64,000 bases of DNA from Orthonyx spaldingii (Eukaryota; Chordata; Aves; Passeriformes; Orthonychidae). The notes below the pieces were generated by a model that worked only from the letters and a program-made list of their open reading frames with translations, made no database searches and was not told the origin of the DNA. The position numbers and the translations under genes are program-made. Position 1 is the first letter of the stretch. Every line of letters begins with the position of its first letter. The stretch is from the NCBI GenBank assembly GCA_013397795.1, contig VZTJ01000638.1, forward strand, positions 1,565,586-1,629,585, given 5' to 3'. Positions 1-11,030 of the stretch are shown here, piece after piece.

Positions 1-1120
1 TCTCCAGGGTTGAGTAGCCAAGCAATACACTAGCCTAGCACACAGGTTGTTTTTGTCTTGGCTGGATGTCTTTGTGTATTACTGCTACTTACTTATAAAT
101 ACACTAGTGCTAAATTTGGTTGTGTTTAATGCAGGAGGCTTCCACTTCAGTTAGACCACAGTCCTAATGCCTGGCATGGACTTCCAAAGCCTGCTTATCA
201 TCTCCTCCTATTGTGGAAACATCCGATAAACTGCTTCCGAATCCTGGCTATCTCTCCATTGACTATAAAGAGCCTGCAGTCAACATGGCTAAAGGCATTT
301 GTGCTGTAAGTTGCAGATATTTAGTAACAGGCAATTTCCCTCATTCTCAATAAGAGGTGGAAATTATCAAGCTGCCTGATGTTCAGGAGTAGGTACAGTA
401 GAAAGAAAACATATTTGAACTGCAAAGAGCATGGCAAAATCTCAAACCAACATCCCATTCACTTTGCAATGTGCCCAGAGTGTAAGAACATGTCAAGAAG
501 GAAGAAGGGCAGAGAGGCAGAACTAGAAGAATTTGTGGCATTACCATACATATGATTTGGTCATTTCAGCCTTTTCTTATGCACCCCTGTGCATCTGGAA
601 GGGTCACATCAGAGGAAAAGGCTTGCCTAAGGTACTAAATCCCAGACCATCTATTTCTACCCCCTGGTTTCCTGCTGCATGACAGGATGGGTGTGCATGC
701 CACTCTCACAGGGCACAAACAAGCACCTGGAGAGCAGTACATGAGGGAAAAACCCTAACATCTGTGGACTGTAGTGGCTTTCAGAGCTGTTGCTCTTTTC
801 TGAAAGCAAGTTCTGGTTCTAGTGCTCTAATTCTTTATTGTGGGGCTAGGAGTTAAATTCATTTTGGTTGAACATGCAATTGAATGCACAGACACAGACA
901 ATAAAATACTCCAAAACTCTTTCCTCAATCAAAGAAATTACCTGATATTAATGCAAGGTAGCTTGGGTTGACTTTACGTGTGTTAAGTCAGGAAATTTAA
1001 AAAATGTTGGTTCCCACAGCAACCTTAACTCACCCATGTTGCACATATCTAATAAGGCAGAGTTAACAGCATACACATGAATATAAAATACTACTCAAGC
1101 AAATCTCAGCCATCAAATTG
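1..1120. other. non-coding unique sequence
   Basis: No reading frame of 60 codons or more lies in the first 1.8 kb on either strand. I see no repeat family, splice-flanked exon or RNA gene here. The text is moderately AT-rich single-copy-looking DNA. Confidence 0.6.
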
Positions 1121-1123
1121 CAT

Positions 1124-1490
1124 TAATATTGATTTGTTTCTTTTAATAATAGATTGTCCCATCATTGCTTTCAAGAGAGCTTTTTATGAAACTATTTTTT
1201 TAAGTTAAGATTAAAAAAAGAAAAACCCAGCATATTTTATTCACGTTTGATATTTAAAAGAGGAGACATTGTTTCTCCACACGAGGAAACTGACAAATAG
1301 GTAGAATTCAGTGCTCGTTTTTACTGTATTACAGTAATTTCAGCTGTGGAGATTTTAATTAAAAATTTGAAACCTAAGTGTGATGACAGCCAGAAGAGAC
1401 ATGATCAAATTTATTGAAAAAGATATGAGATATTAATCTCCTCCTTCACAGCTTAGGTTTTCTTTATTTCTATCACTGAGCTGAACCCGG
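1124..1490. promoter_or_regulatory. candidate conserved non-coding element
   Basis: An AT-rich block with several TAAT/ATTA homeodomain-type cores (for example around 1125-1155 and 1355-1370), a TTACTGTATTACAGTAA near-palindrome at about 1320-1336, and no coding potential. The texture resembles vertebrate developmental enhancers. This is inference from composition only; no alignment was possible. Confidence 0.22.
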
Positions 1491-1603
1491 TGCTGGGGAT
1501 AAATCACCTCATTGATGGGTACCAGCCTAGGATACAGTTCATTCAGGGCTATTTCAAAGCTATATTAGACTCCTCCCCAAATTAGCAAGATTGCAAAATC
1601 AAA

Positions 1604-1665
1604 AAATCATAAAATCAAGTGAAAAGGGACCACAGGATCCTGATCCAACCTCTGATTCAATAAAG
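1604..1665 (-). repeat. CR1 LINE 3' tail, decayed
   Basis: Read on the plus strand, the order ATCATAAAATCA, then AAAAGGGACC, then GATCCAACCTC follows the reverse complement of the CR1 3' end (ATCATAGAAT, TTGGAAGGGACC, GTCCAACC). Only about 60 bases survive and the 8-bp tail repeat is degenerate. Insertion would be on the minus strand, with the 3' end at the low coordinate. An old fragment; chance resemblance is possible. Confidence 0.5.
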
Positions 1666-2544
1666 GGATAACTGGTGTTAGTGCATGTTGCTCAAGACGC
1701 GGCATCTGTTTTGAAAGTGGCTTTTTGGTGCAGACACAGGAAGATCAGCTACTTGTTGTCCTGAAAGGCACAGCTGAAATGCAATATCTAAGCTGTGTGG
1801 GGATTCTAACCCTAAAGAACCGGAGATGTTGTGATATAACCTGAGAACATCGGCAGCTGCTATAAACGATCACCTTTCACCACATGTCTTACAGCGGGTC
1901 TAAACTGAGCAGAAATGAAAGGAAATTGTACCAAGGGATTAGGAGTCGGCAGACAGATATGGACAGACACGGACAGACACGGACACCTGGGATTGCTCCG
2001 GTGGCACCACCGAGTTGCTTGGGCAGTGGGCAGGGCAAGAGGGCCTTGGGAGCTGCAGGGAGCTCTGTCTGAGCAGTGCAAAGCCAGGCAGCTTGCACAG
2101 CACCCTGGAGACCCTGGCAGTTCTTCCCAAAGGAGTAACTGGCAATCGGTTACCACCCATTTTAGCAGCTCTCTGGCCAAGAACCACAATGCTCACAACC
2201 CTGTAGCCATCTCACCACACTCCATGGCAGCACTCTGGAGTCACTGCAGCACACAGCTCTGCTCTTAAAAGACACCCTCAGGCACAAAGAGAAATGAATG
2301 AACTCCAGGAATTCAGCTGGTTCTTTTAGATTCATTCAGTCAAGGAAAAAAATATAACCTCCCTCTTCCTAGACCCTGACACCTGACTCAGAAATCAATC
2401 ATCAGAAAAAAAAACAGTCAAGCCAAACAACATCCTAGACCGCGTGTCTCATTTTGTTTTGGCTTTCAAGATAAATAAGCTCTCCTAATTTGACTCCAAA
2501 GTCCTTGCAAAACCATCTCCCCCAGCCTCTTGTATAGAGTTTCC
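1666..2544. other. non-coding, shadow ORFs only
   Basis: Five overlapping frames of 62-117 codons lie at 1860-2268 on both strands. None has a recognisable domain, and their overlap in all frames indicates a local scarcity of stop codons in GC-richer DNA rather than a gene. A small 10-bp tandem repeat lies inside (1951-1986). Confidence 0.55.
1951..1986 (+). repeat. short 10-bp tandem repeat
   Basis: The unit GGACAGACAC occurs twice perfectly (1961-1980), followed by a partial third copy GGACAC and preceded by a diverged copy AGACAGATAT. It is a minisatellite seed of about 3.5 units. Confidence 0.8.
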
Positions 2545-2875
2545 AGCTCCTCGTTTAAATTAACTTGCTAAATGTTCGAGTGCCTGCCTGGTTGGAGGCA
2601 CTATCTGGTCCATCGGAGGAGCCTGGCTGCTCACGTGGCAGCTCTCATTAGCGAGAGGCAGGGACTCAGCTGCGCCGGCTTTGATAAGCCCGGCTCCGCT
2701 CTCACAAGTACGCCGCAAAGCAATTAAAACAGCAAAGGGCCCTTTTTTCCCCCTACCATCCTTTTTCTCCCTCCTCCAAAGCTGAATAAAAATGATTTGA
2801 TAAATTATTCTTTTCAGAGCTAAACACTCAGGCGAAGGAAGGGGGAGGAGGGAAAATCCACACAGGGGAGGCAAG
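2545..2875. promoter_or_regulatory. candidate conserved enhancer-like element
   Basis: This stretch combines CATTAGC (about 2647), CAATTAAAA (2721), AGCAAAGGGCCC (2731-2742, SOX/TCF-like core), GATTTGATAAATTATTC (about 2795) and GC-richer spacers, with no plausible gene. Dense homeodomain and HMG-type motifs in a gene-poor bird region are typical of deeply conserved enhancers. The 104-codon minus-strand frame at 2560-2874 looks like a shadow. Confidence 0.3.
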
Positions 2876-2879
2876 TCGC

Positions 2880-4738
2880 TCCTGAGGACCCATTATTAGC
2901 CCGTGTCCCCAGCTCGCCGGCAATCAGGACAAATCCTGGTGTTTGGGGTGGGGCAGTGCCACAGCAATGCTCCCCGCCATCCATCTCCCGCTGCTCCCAG
3001 ACCTCTGGATGTGCTCCGTGTGTGCACGTTTGTGTGCGGGCAGGTGTTTAGGACAGTATTATTATACTGCCTGCCTCTAGATGCAGTGCGGGCGCAGCTC
3101 AATTCCCTCAGCATCGTCTAAATTCCTCTGATTTAAACTAGGGAAGGAAACCCTTAGGAGGCTGATAAAAAAACACAGTTTGGAAGCACCCGGCTATACT
3201 ACCACTGCCACCATAGCAGGAGCCAGAATTGTATGCCTGAAACAGCCCTGGAGTTTTGATGTCTGTCTGCAGTGTGCCACCACTACTGTGCTTTTCTGGG
3301 ATGCCCACACACCGAAATAACCCTCCTGATTACAGAGAAGCAGAAAGGATGGGAATGCCTGGGTACCACCTAGATTAGATTAAGTGATGCACTGAAGTGA
3401 AGTGCCTACTGATTAATGTGGAACTAACACAAGACCTCCTGCAGGAAGCAGAAACAAAGATGGGACTCAGGAAGAGAGGAAGGGTTGGCATGGCAATAAC
3501 ACAGCTCACAGTCAGAGACCTGCTTCTGGAAACTGGGCTTGGCATTCACAGAAGGGAGCACCTGATGGCCAGGGATTGAATGGGAAGGCTTAATTAAGAC
3601 TGCACTGTCCAAGAACAGACATTAGCCAGTACTTAGGCTCTATCTATGTTTTTCAAATTAATCTGCAAAATTACTTTTATTAAATGGCATTCTGACAAGT
3701 GCTTGAATTTACAGTCTGCTCAGCAAACAAGTACTATCACGGGCATTGGCCAACCACTTCTGAAACTCTGTTTCTCCTTACTTAGTCTCTGATCATAATC
3801 TGGTTTGTGAGCTAGGCTTTCCAGTCCTCATTGTGGGAACTATCTGCCATTTCCCATGGCATTAGCAACTGCACTTTGTAGTGGGCAGAGCGATGCATAG
3901 AAGGATGGTAATTTAGAAAAGAACCCAACAAAAACAAACCAACCCCAACAAAAGTACTGCACACAAAGGTTTCCAATCAGCAGCACATACCCACTACAAT
4001 CCAAAACAAAACAACTGTAAAGCTGCAAAATCCTGCTCCTTTTCCCCTATGTCACAAACCCACCTGACTTACACCAGGATGCACACTGAGTAAAGCAGAG
4101 TTAACATGCAAGATGTTCTATACAATGTCTTCAGAGAAGAATTCTCCCTCTTGCTGTCACCTACAGAAATGTGAACAGTTCATCCATTCAGGTGACACCT
4201 CTGACTTAGAAAAGCAGTTTCAGAGAAGGGGAAGTATATCAGAACATCTGGGAAGTTAAGAGGGAGAGAAGCTGGGAACTGGGAGTTTCCTGGCAGCCTC
4301 AGGTGGATGCTACTGCAATGATGCATGATAAAGAGGCATGGAGAGAGAGGCAGAGGGTGTAGAGGACACAGTGCAGTTTCCAAGTGATCATCCATCACCA
4401 GTGGCTCTGCCTTCTCCTTTTCATGCCAACAGGTGATGGAGCCTCATCCATAAAACATTTCCTGGGTGTCACTAACTGGAAGACACATTGGAGGGTTACA
4501 TTCACTCTGCATAAGAAATAACTTCCCAGATGAAGGAGAGAGCTGCCACTTTTAAACTCCCTGTGCTTTCCTCCTCCCCACCTGTCCCTGCATACTGCAC
4601 CCAAGAAATCATCTGTCTCTCTCCACCCGCTTCTTCTCTCCTCACCAGCTGCTTCTATGATCCATACCACAGGCTCCTCTTCCATAGGTACTTTTTATGT
4701 AAGTATTTTGTATATTTTATGTGTTTGTTGGTTTGGGA
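2880..4738. other. non-coding unique sequence
   Basis: Short frames (60-96 codons) occur on both strands at 2896-3121, 3397-3612, 3840-4028 and 4180-4685. None has a domain or convincing splice flanks. No transposable element was recognised. Confidence 0.55.
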
Positions 4739-4787
4739 TTTTTTTTTGTTTTGTTTTTGTTTGTTTGTTTGTTTGTTTTTTTTTTTT
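4739..4787 (+). repeat. (GTTT)n / poly-T low-complexity tract
   Basis: Almost all T with regularly spaced G, including consecutive GTTT units at about 4759-4776, ending in a 14-T run just before AATACAG. The tract plus the AG at 4793-4794 resembles a splice acceptor, but no open exon with a donor follows. Confidence 0.85.
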
Positions 4788-5394
4788 AATACAGGCTACC
4801 CCACATATATAGACCTGTGGAGAAGGCATATAATCACAAGAGGAAGATCAGTTTCCAGCATATCCAATACCCCTCCAGCTCCTGGCTTCTCTCAGCTCAT
4901 CACTTCCTTCTCACATGCTCCTGAACCCATTCCTAATTCATACTCTGTACGTTTTAACGTTTCAACAAAAAGCTCCAAAATGTGCACACTCAGTAAAACA
5001 CAGCAAAAGCATAACGTCTCTGTTTAGCCTAGGTGACAGTACCCTAATGACTACTAGAGTCAGGACTACAAGATCTCTGAAGGTTCTGCTTCCAAAATAA
5101 TTAAAACAGAAATATGTAGGAAGGAAAAGAAGAAGAAGGAAAAAAAAGTGTTCTAGCAGGCATAGCCACTAACAAAATGATTTTCATTTAAATTTACAAA
5201 CAAAAAATAGCTGGATGATTCCTTAAGTGCTTTGGATTCACGATCTGAAATACGACCCAGGTTACACCTGACAGAATCAGCAGGTTTTTCTGTAATGTTC
5301 TGGAATTGAATGATCGTTTTGACAAACCTCTGCATGCATCAGCAACGTTGGCAGCCTCCACAAACAGGAATTAAGTCCTTAAGTAGCAGGGAGA
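4788..5394. other. non-coding unique sequence
   Basis: The 165-codon plus frame at 4530-5027 runs straight through the T/G tract and encodes a poly-Phe/Cys-like stretch there, so it is not a credible protein. A short purine tract lies at about 5123-5148. Nothing else recognised. Confidence 0.55.
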
Positions 5395-5430
5395 GGGGAG
5401 GGGGCTGCAGGGAAGGCATGGGGAGGGGGG
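5395..5430 (+). other. potential G-quadruplex
   Basis: Six G-runs in 36 bases: G4 (5395-5398), G5 (5400-5404), G3 (5410-5412), G4 (5420-5423) and G6 (5425-5430), with loops of 1, 5, 7 and 1 bases. This satisfies the usual G3+N1-7 rule with room for register exchange. It is the densest part of a G-rich stretch continuing to about 5520. Confidence 0.65.
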
Positions 5431-5965
5431 CCACTGCAAAGCTGGTGTGGGGAGCCCAAATTTGGGAGAGCTGGGGGCGTGGTGGGGATGGAATGGGGAC
5501 AACTGCAAAGCAGGGAGGAGCACTGGCAGAGCTGGATGTAATAAATGATGTGCAGCAGCTGTTTGTGGCCAGCTCCATCATGGCACATTTTTCACTAGAA
5601 TTCAACCGTTCTTAATACCAACTCCTGTGCCATTTATTGCCTGACTTACCAAACCTAACTTACTTCTGCAATTGCATTCCTACATCAGCAAATTGATGGT
5701 TCTGACTGCCAACCTCAGCTGTCAGCCATCCAAGTGTTTCTAGAAATGTATTGCATTTGATGTTACGACGTTTGCTTGTCTCCTGAATGAGATGTGGAGT
5801 ATCTGGAGAGTAAATGAATCTCACCTGTAATTAAATGATTCTAAGAAATAAAGTGGCTACAGAATTAGGATGGGTATATGTCTTGAAGATGAACATATGC
5901 TCTCTGAGCACTCTGCCTGTGTTTTGGAGGATTAAACATCATAGAACCATGGGAAGCTTAGAATG
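5431..5965. other. non-coding; G-rich then unique
   Basis: G-rich sequence continues to about 5520 and carries two loosely similar CACTGCAAAGC / AACTGCAAAGC phrases about 70 bases apart. The rest is unremarkable. The overlapping 101-, 88- and 69-codon frames at 5310-5615 are low-complexity shadows. Confidence 0.5.
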
Positions 5966-6116
5966 CAAAAGGGAAGGGTGATGCAAGAGAAAAAAACAGA
6001 GGAGAAAGAAGACCTAGAGACAGCAAAGAATGACAGTGAGACAGAGAAGACTACCTAAAGAAAGGAAGGCAGGTGAAATCACTGAACAGAGAAATAGGAG
6101 GAGGAAAGAAAAGCTC
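5966..6116 (+). repeat. purine-rich tract
   Basis: About 150 bases dominated by A and G (GAGAAAAAAACAGAGGAG-like text), interrupted by occasional pyrimidines. Low-complexity DNA; no repeat unit. Confidence 0.55.
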
Positions 6117-6179
6117 TGTAGAGAGCCACTGAACACAGTACAACGCCTTCAATCCCCTCCAGAGGAATAAATGCTGACC

Positions 6180-6312
6180 TGACTTCTTTCCTGGCTTGTC
6201 AGGGGCTGTTTGGCTGAATAAGTCCAGCCCAGCAGCCCTCTCTCGCTCTCTCAGCATTAATATATTCATTTCATTATTCAATTATTTAAAACATTTCTTA
6301 TGTTCCGCTGTT
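6180..6312. promoter_or_regulatory. candidate conserved non-coding element
   Basis: A CT-rich segment with TCTCTCGCTCTCTC is followed by an AT-rich core with AGCATTAATATATTCATT and ATTATTCAATTATTTAAA. It sits just upstream of the CpG-rich inverted repeat at 6487-6571. Inference from motif density only. Confidence 0.2.
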
Positions 6313-6486
6313 TCACACAGATGGAGGTGGGGTGAGCTGCTCCCTGTCTCTTTAAAGCCTGTACTGCAGGAGCCTCGAGGAATGTAGGGCACAACGTGCT
6401 CCTCAGCACTCCCTCCTCCACCAGCTTCACCCTGGCTCCAGCACCAGATGCTCCCTTACGTGCAGCTCACACATCTTGTTTGAAAG

Positions 6487-6571
6487 GACACCCCGCGAGT
6501 GACCGCTGCCACTGCGGTGTCCCCTGCATGGCGCGGGGTGCTCTGTGCCCCCGCCAGCCCCGCGGGGTGTC
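6487..6571. repeat. CpG-rich nested inverted repeat
   Basis: GACACCCCGCG (6487-6497) is the exact reverse complement of CGCGGGGTGTC (6561-6571), an 11-bp perfect stem. The same left arm also pairs over 9 bp with CGCGGGGTG (6532-6540). Between them lie a small hairpin, ACCGC (6502-6506) with GCGGT (6514-6518), and the palindrome CCCCGCGGGG (6558-6567). About nine CpG sites occur in 85 bases within AT-rich surroundings. It could be a micro CpG cluster, a structured RNA segment or a protein-binding palindrome. Confidence 0.75.
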
Positions 6572-7035
6572 ACAGGGAAGCAGAGGCACTGGAAGCTGCT
6601 CTCCTGTCAAACTCTGCTGGCCCCTGCAGACAAGCTGCTGCCTCACGATGGGCAAAATGTAAGGCTGCAGGTTACAGAGAGACACTTCCTCTCCATTTGT
6701 CTATCAGCTTTTGAGCGGCTAATTAGCTTGTTAGTCTTGATGGCTCTCTCAGGCTTGCAAACTCCCATAAATCTCCTTCTTTCTTCCAGGGGAGCATTAA
6801 CTTGGATTCTGGGATGGGAGATCTCCAAAGACAACTTAAGGTGCTGAAGGCAGCAGGGTTCAGGAGTGAGAGGCTGTCATTCCTCGTACAACATCATTAG
6901 CCCCTGTGTCCCGAAGTGATCCTGGTAAGGGCCATCTGTAAAGCAGAGTCCTCGACCATTTGCAATTACAAGAGAGTCAAGGGGCATTACACAGCACTGC
7001 CCCACAAAGGACACTACTAGAAACTCATGGTGTAA
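6572..7035. other. non-coding unique sequence
   Basis: Contains overlapping frames of 63-100 codons at 6396-6847 on both strands without domains. GCTAATTAGCTTGTTAGTC at about 6717-6735 is a homeodomain-type palindromic core. No repeat recognised. Confidence 0.5.
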
Positions 7036-7236
7036 AGTTGAAAGATCCCTGCTAAATCACCTAGCCAACCCCTATCCCCCAAAACCATCAGCCACATTAA
7101 AATCATTCCTGAAAACTGTTTTTCCAAACTATTCTGAACTCCCAGTGGTGCAGAGTCCATGTCCCTCCAGGCCCTCTCCTCCATTACGTCATAACAACAT
7201 CTGAAATATAACTTCAGTACCACTTGGAACTTTTAC
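7036..7236 (-). repeat. CR1 LINE 3' fragment, old
   Basis: In plus orientation the order AAGATCCCTGCTAAATCACC, then AGCCAACCCC, then AAAATCATTCCTGAAAACTG, then CAAACTATTCTGAACTCCCA, then AGAGTCCATG matches the 3' untranslated part of CR1 read in reverse complement (fall-through of 'CCAACCTGTTCTGAAACTCCCAGTG'-type text). Insertion is on the minus strand; both ends are eroded. Confidence 0.6.
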
Positions 7237-8265
7237 TCCTCCACCCCAGTGCACACCCAGGAAAGTGCTACAAGCATTGCTGTATACTCTTAGCTCATAA
7301 CTTTGACTCCCATCAGACTTTGTGCCATGTCACTGTCAGATAAACCAGTTTTCAAGGGAGGCTACCTAATTAAAGGTATCTCACACACAAAGAGATTACT
7401 CTGTCCTCTATTTGACTAACAGTCCTTGTTTGCCACAGCTTACAAAACAGTCAGGCCTGCCTGCTGCTCTGCTGTGTCTCTTGTGCTGCCTGGCGTGGGC
7501 TGCTTGTTAAGTGGCACTGAGGAACAGGAAATTCAGCTGGTCTTGAGTGGTACCTCCAGTGCGGGGTTTGCCTTGGGCTTCCTGCAGCTTGTCACTAGAA
7601 CTGGTGGGTGTATCCAGCCCCCAAAATCCTCTTTTGAGGCAGAGCTGGGTAAGGATTTTTTTCAGGGAATCAACCAGATATTTTTAATTTAGCATAGCTT
7701 TTTTTTTTTTTTTTCTCTGCAAGAAAGTGTTAGCTATTTGACAAGGATTTTGCTGTACCTTTATTAGCAATCCTCATTGTTTTCAACTCTTATGGGAGAA
7801 TTCCCTCAGTGCAATTGCATTCAGGCAATTCTGCTAGTAATCTTCATGGTTACCAACACTAACTCATCGTAGCAGATAAGGAGAGAGCACCTGGGGAATT
7901 CAGCCTTTTGCTCCACCACGAGGATTTCCTGCAGTGCATTCTCAGACTTTTGTCCAATTCTGTGATAAATGTTCTCAAATGATGGAGTGTTCAACTGTTC
8001 CCTTTATAGGAAGAGACCCTGAGCCAAGAACAGCTCACTGACACAAAGTGAATCTGGATAATCAGCCCCATTTGCATTCTTTCCCTCCTGATGCTAGCTA
8101 AAGCTGGGTAAACAATTCTGAATGAATCATTTATTAGCTTAATTCTACCTTCTCCAATTCATGAACTGTCCACTGGCGCTTCCCAGTTTCGTTTCCTCCA
8201 GCCTATTTTCTCTTCAGAATCATTTGGGTATGAACACAACACAATTCACTGAAGTCAGCAGGATG
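7237..8265. other. non-coding unique sequence
   Basis: Includes a 16-T run at 7699-7714 and one 88-codon plus frame (7426-7692) with no recognised domain. Nothing else supported. Confidence 0.55.
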
Positions 8266-8307
8266 ATTTCTTTGCATAAAAGGACAATTTCTTCGCATAA
8301 AAGTAAG
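8266..8307 (+). repeat. 21-bp tandem duplication
   Basis: ATTTCTTTGCATAAAAGGAC (8266-8285) is followed by ATTTCTTCGCATAAAAGTAA (8287-8306), a period of 21 bases with about three differences. A simple two-copy duplication. Confidence 0.85.
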
Positions 8308-10149
8308 CTTGTGGTTTAAAGCTTTTGTTGAACAGGGCTTGTCTTGATGGATCGTGTTTGGTTTTTTTCTTTAGAAACTATCTTTTGTTTTCAACTTACT
8401 TGTTAGCAGTTGAAATTTTACAACTATTTCTTGAAAACAAGAGTCATGTGGTAAGTTTGCATAATCTTGAATGGATGAAAGCATCTCCTAGAGCACTTAA
8501 CTTCCTAGGAAACCAACACAATTCACAATGTGTTTTCTCAGTGCCGCATTACCAATGCCGCAGTACAAAAAAGTCAGGAGTCAGGCCCTCAAAGCTAAAA
8601 ATCGTGAGGTTTTGTGGTTTTTTCCAAGTAATAAATGTTAGGTTCTTTTCATTAGTCCCCTTGCTTTTTAACCTTTCACATCCATTTACTTCATCAAAAG
8701 CCCAAGGGCCAGAATCATGCTGCTTCAATGAAAGAAAACAATATCTTGACTTCAACAGCCAGGCTTTCACACAAACACTGAATACAACAAGCCTCACAAC
8801 AAAACATGAGTGCTGGCAACACCTAACTAAACAATTATGCAGTAATAATACAAACTAAACATTAGTTTGCAATGCTAAATTGTTTGCCATGTTTTCTACA
8901 ATAGTTCCAGCCAGGGTACTTTTTTCCTGAGATAATCACACAAATCAAACTCAAAAGGGGTAGAACAAAATCAGGTCCAAATTGAATGTTCAAGCCAGTG
9001 CTGAAGGAAGAATTTTGGCTTCTAAGCTCTATTTACTCCCTAATCAGGGTTGCCCTGAACACTAACTTGTTGTCCAGGTGCTTTCCAGTATATGATCCAT
9101 AGGTGCCGTCCTGCTCTCTGTGCCAACTAGACAAACACCTCATCTTCATTTGTAGGGTGGTCCCTTTGCTTGCTGTGACAATGTCATTCCTCTGTCACCT
9201 CAGTCTAATATACGAACATCCAAGGGACTCCTCAAGGACTGGATTTCTTTTTCCAAGAGTGTCTAACTCGTTCCCTAAGCAGCGCCTTCTCCCTCGTACC
9301 TGTTTGGAAAGAGCAGCAGCCACATCCCTCTCCAAGCGCGATGTGAGCACTCCCTCTGCTGTCGCACACAGGCTCCAGGCAGCTGGGCATTCCGTAGCCT
9401 TGTGCAGCTCCTGCCTTCCCACAGCTAATAGCTATTTGGCCAGCATTTGTCTCACAGTGGAAGGGTTACTGCAACACATGCTGGGAACGTCTGGCCACAG
9501 GAAACTCAAGTGATGGAGATGTTTCCAGTCCTCTCGCCCCCATCAGGCCTAGTGATTTCTAAACTGGGGGCATACATGCATTGCCTGCACTCTGTGAGAT
9601 TCAATTTATACCAGTAGACAAGAAGTCAAGTTCATGATCCCCAGAACAGGAGAGCAGATGGCTTTGTGCTTTTGATTTTTTCAAGTGAAACCATCTGGCT
9701 AATTCTCTGTGGCTTGTGTGTATGTGTGTGTGCTAGTGGAGAGAGACACAGCCCTGTCGAGGCTATGCCTGCAGTCACAAGGGAAGAATTTGTTACTTTG
9801 GAAGTGGATCCTGCCCATCCCAACCTTTACAGATAGGGAAGAGGAATCAGCCTGGCTGTAGTCACTAATACCAGCAAATGAGGTGTGGCACAATAACGTA
9901 TCAGCAAAGTTGTGACCTTTCCTTATTTTCCCTCAAAACCAGTGCCTGCTAAGGCAATTCTCACGCATCCACTTAACAGGCCACAAGTCAGGAGGAGATC
10001 TGACCCGATTTACCACAAAGGTTGAGAAAGACTGTACCACCCTCTGAGCAGCATTCTTCCCCTTCCCTCCTTAGGCGTTTATACCATGCTCCCTCACCTT
10101 CCAGTTACCCAGGTATCCAAGCACCCATACTCCCACCTCTTCATTCACA
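8308..10149. other. non-coding, chance ORFs
   Basis: The 177-codon plus frame at 8325-8858 and the 136-codon plus frame at 9103-9513 lack domains, signal-anchor logic or splice context. The first is AT-rich and Phe/Leu/Asn-rich, as expected from untranslated DNA. A short (TG)n stretch sits at 9715-9731. No repeats were recognised. Confidence 0.5.
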
Positions 10150-10285
10150 CAACACTCTCGAAGAGCTCAGGCAGTGCTGGCACTGGCACCCCCATTTTAC
10201 AAATGGGCTTGAAGCCCAGACAGACTTCCCTCTATCAGATGGGAAATACATGACAGAACAAAGCCTCATGCTACCTAGCTTAACT
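10150..10285 (+). repeat. MIR-like SINE remnant
   Basis: CATTTTACAAATGGGCTTGA at about 10192-10212, followed by AGCCCAGACAGACTT, tracks the MIR core (CATTTTACAGATGAGGAAAC, then TGAGGCACAGAGAGGTT). The flanks carry looser matches. MIRs are amniote-age and rare in birds, so divergence is heavy and the call rests on about 60 bases. Confidence 0.5.
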
Positions 10286-10397
10286 CCCTAATACAAGAGA
10301 TGGCAAACATTTTCATAAATCTGCTGCCAAGTTTGTTTAACGCGAACCAACAAGCAAGCTTTGAAGGTTATTATCACTGTTTCCAGCCCAAGTCTTA

Positions 10398-11030
10398 GTG
10401 AAAGCTCCGCTTGGCATTGGCAACAATGGTCTGCCAATGCTGCTATTCCCACTGGGCCAACATTACCTCTGTGACAGAAAGTTCCTGAGCTGTCTTCCCA
10501 CTCGAGGCAGGATGCTGCAATGGTTGATACCCAGCCTCTCCTGTCAGTTCACCAGAGCAGGATATATTCCTGCATCAAGCACCTGCTCTAGCATAGCATT
10601 TCCACATCACAGCCACATCAACCTGCCAGCCCAGGAGGAAATGTGCAGCTACCGCCCCATGCAGGGCCAGTGTTTGCAGACCATCAAACCATCTTCTGGG
10701 ATTGATGCTCTCCTTGTGTTTACATTCAGGTGCTATGAGCCTTGGGAATTCTGCTTCCCATTGAAGACAGGTTCAGGCTCATCCTACCCACCCTGTGTTG
10801 CTTTGTACAGCTTCCTGCCAGCAGAAGGGAAGTCTCTTGGCAGACCTACTCATGCAATGCAGACAGCAGTATCCTCAGTGGCTACTCACAGAGTCACCAG
10901 CAAGATCAAGGTGCCGGATGAGCAATATACCCTGCAACAACAGAAAAATGTCTCCCCTACTTCATCCTTCCTTACTGATCCTGGAGCAGTCAAATTCCCT
11001 CTTGGAAGCAGAGCTTCCCACAGCAAATAG
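10398..11030 (+). other. longest ORF, 210 codons, probably chance
   Basis: The longest open frame in the window, predicted 210 residues starting MKAPLGIGNNG. I see no transmembrane pattern, signal peptide, repeat or known motif. A second plus frame (10795-11334, 179 codons) and a minus frame (10886-11197, 103 codons) overlap its end, arguing for a stop-poor patch. My rough estimate is a few tenths of such an ORF expected by chance in 64 kb on both strands, so length alone proves nothing. No AG/GT splice pair clearly brackets it. Confidence 0.15.

Noticed and set aside
4530..5027. 165-codon plus-strand ORF as a gene
   Set aside because: It reads through a (GTTT)n / poly-T tract, giving a Phe/Cys-rich low-complexity run, and has no domain.
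5940..5960. CR1 tail at ATCATAGAACCATGGGAAGC
   Set aside because: A single 10-base match to the CR1 terminus with no following landmarks.
8325..8858. 177-codon plus-strand ORF as a gene
   Set aside because: AT-rich composition, no motif, and no splice or promoter context; expected by chance in 64 kb.
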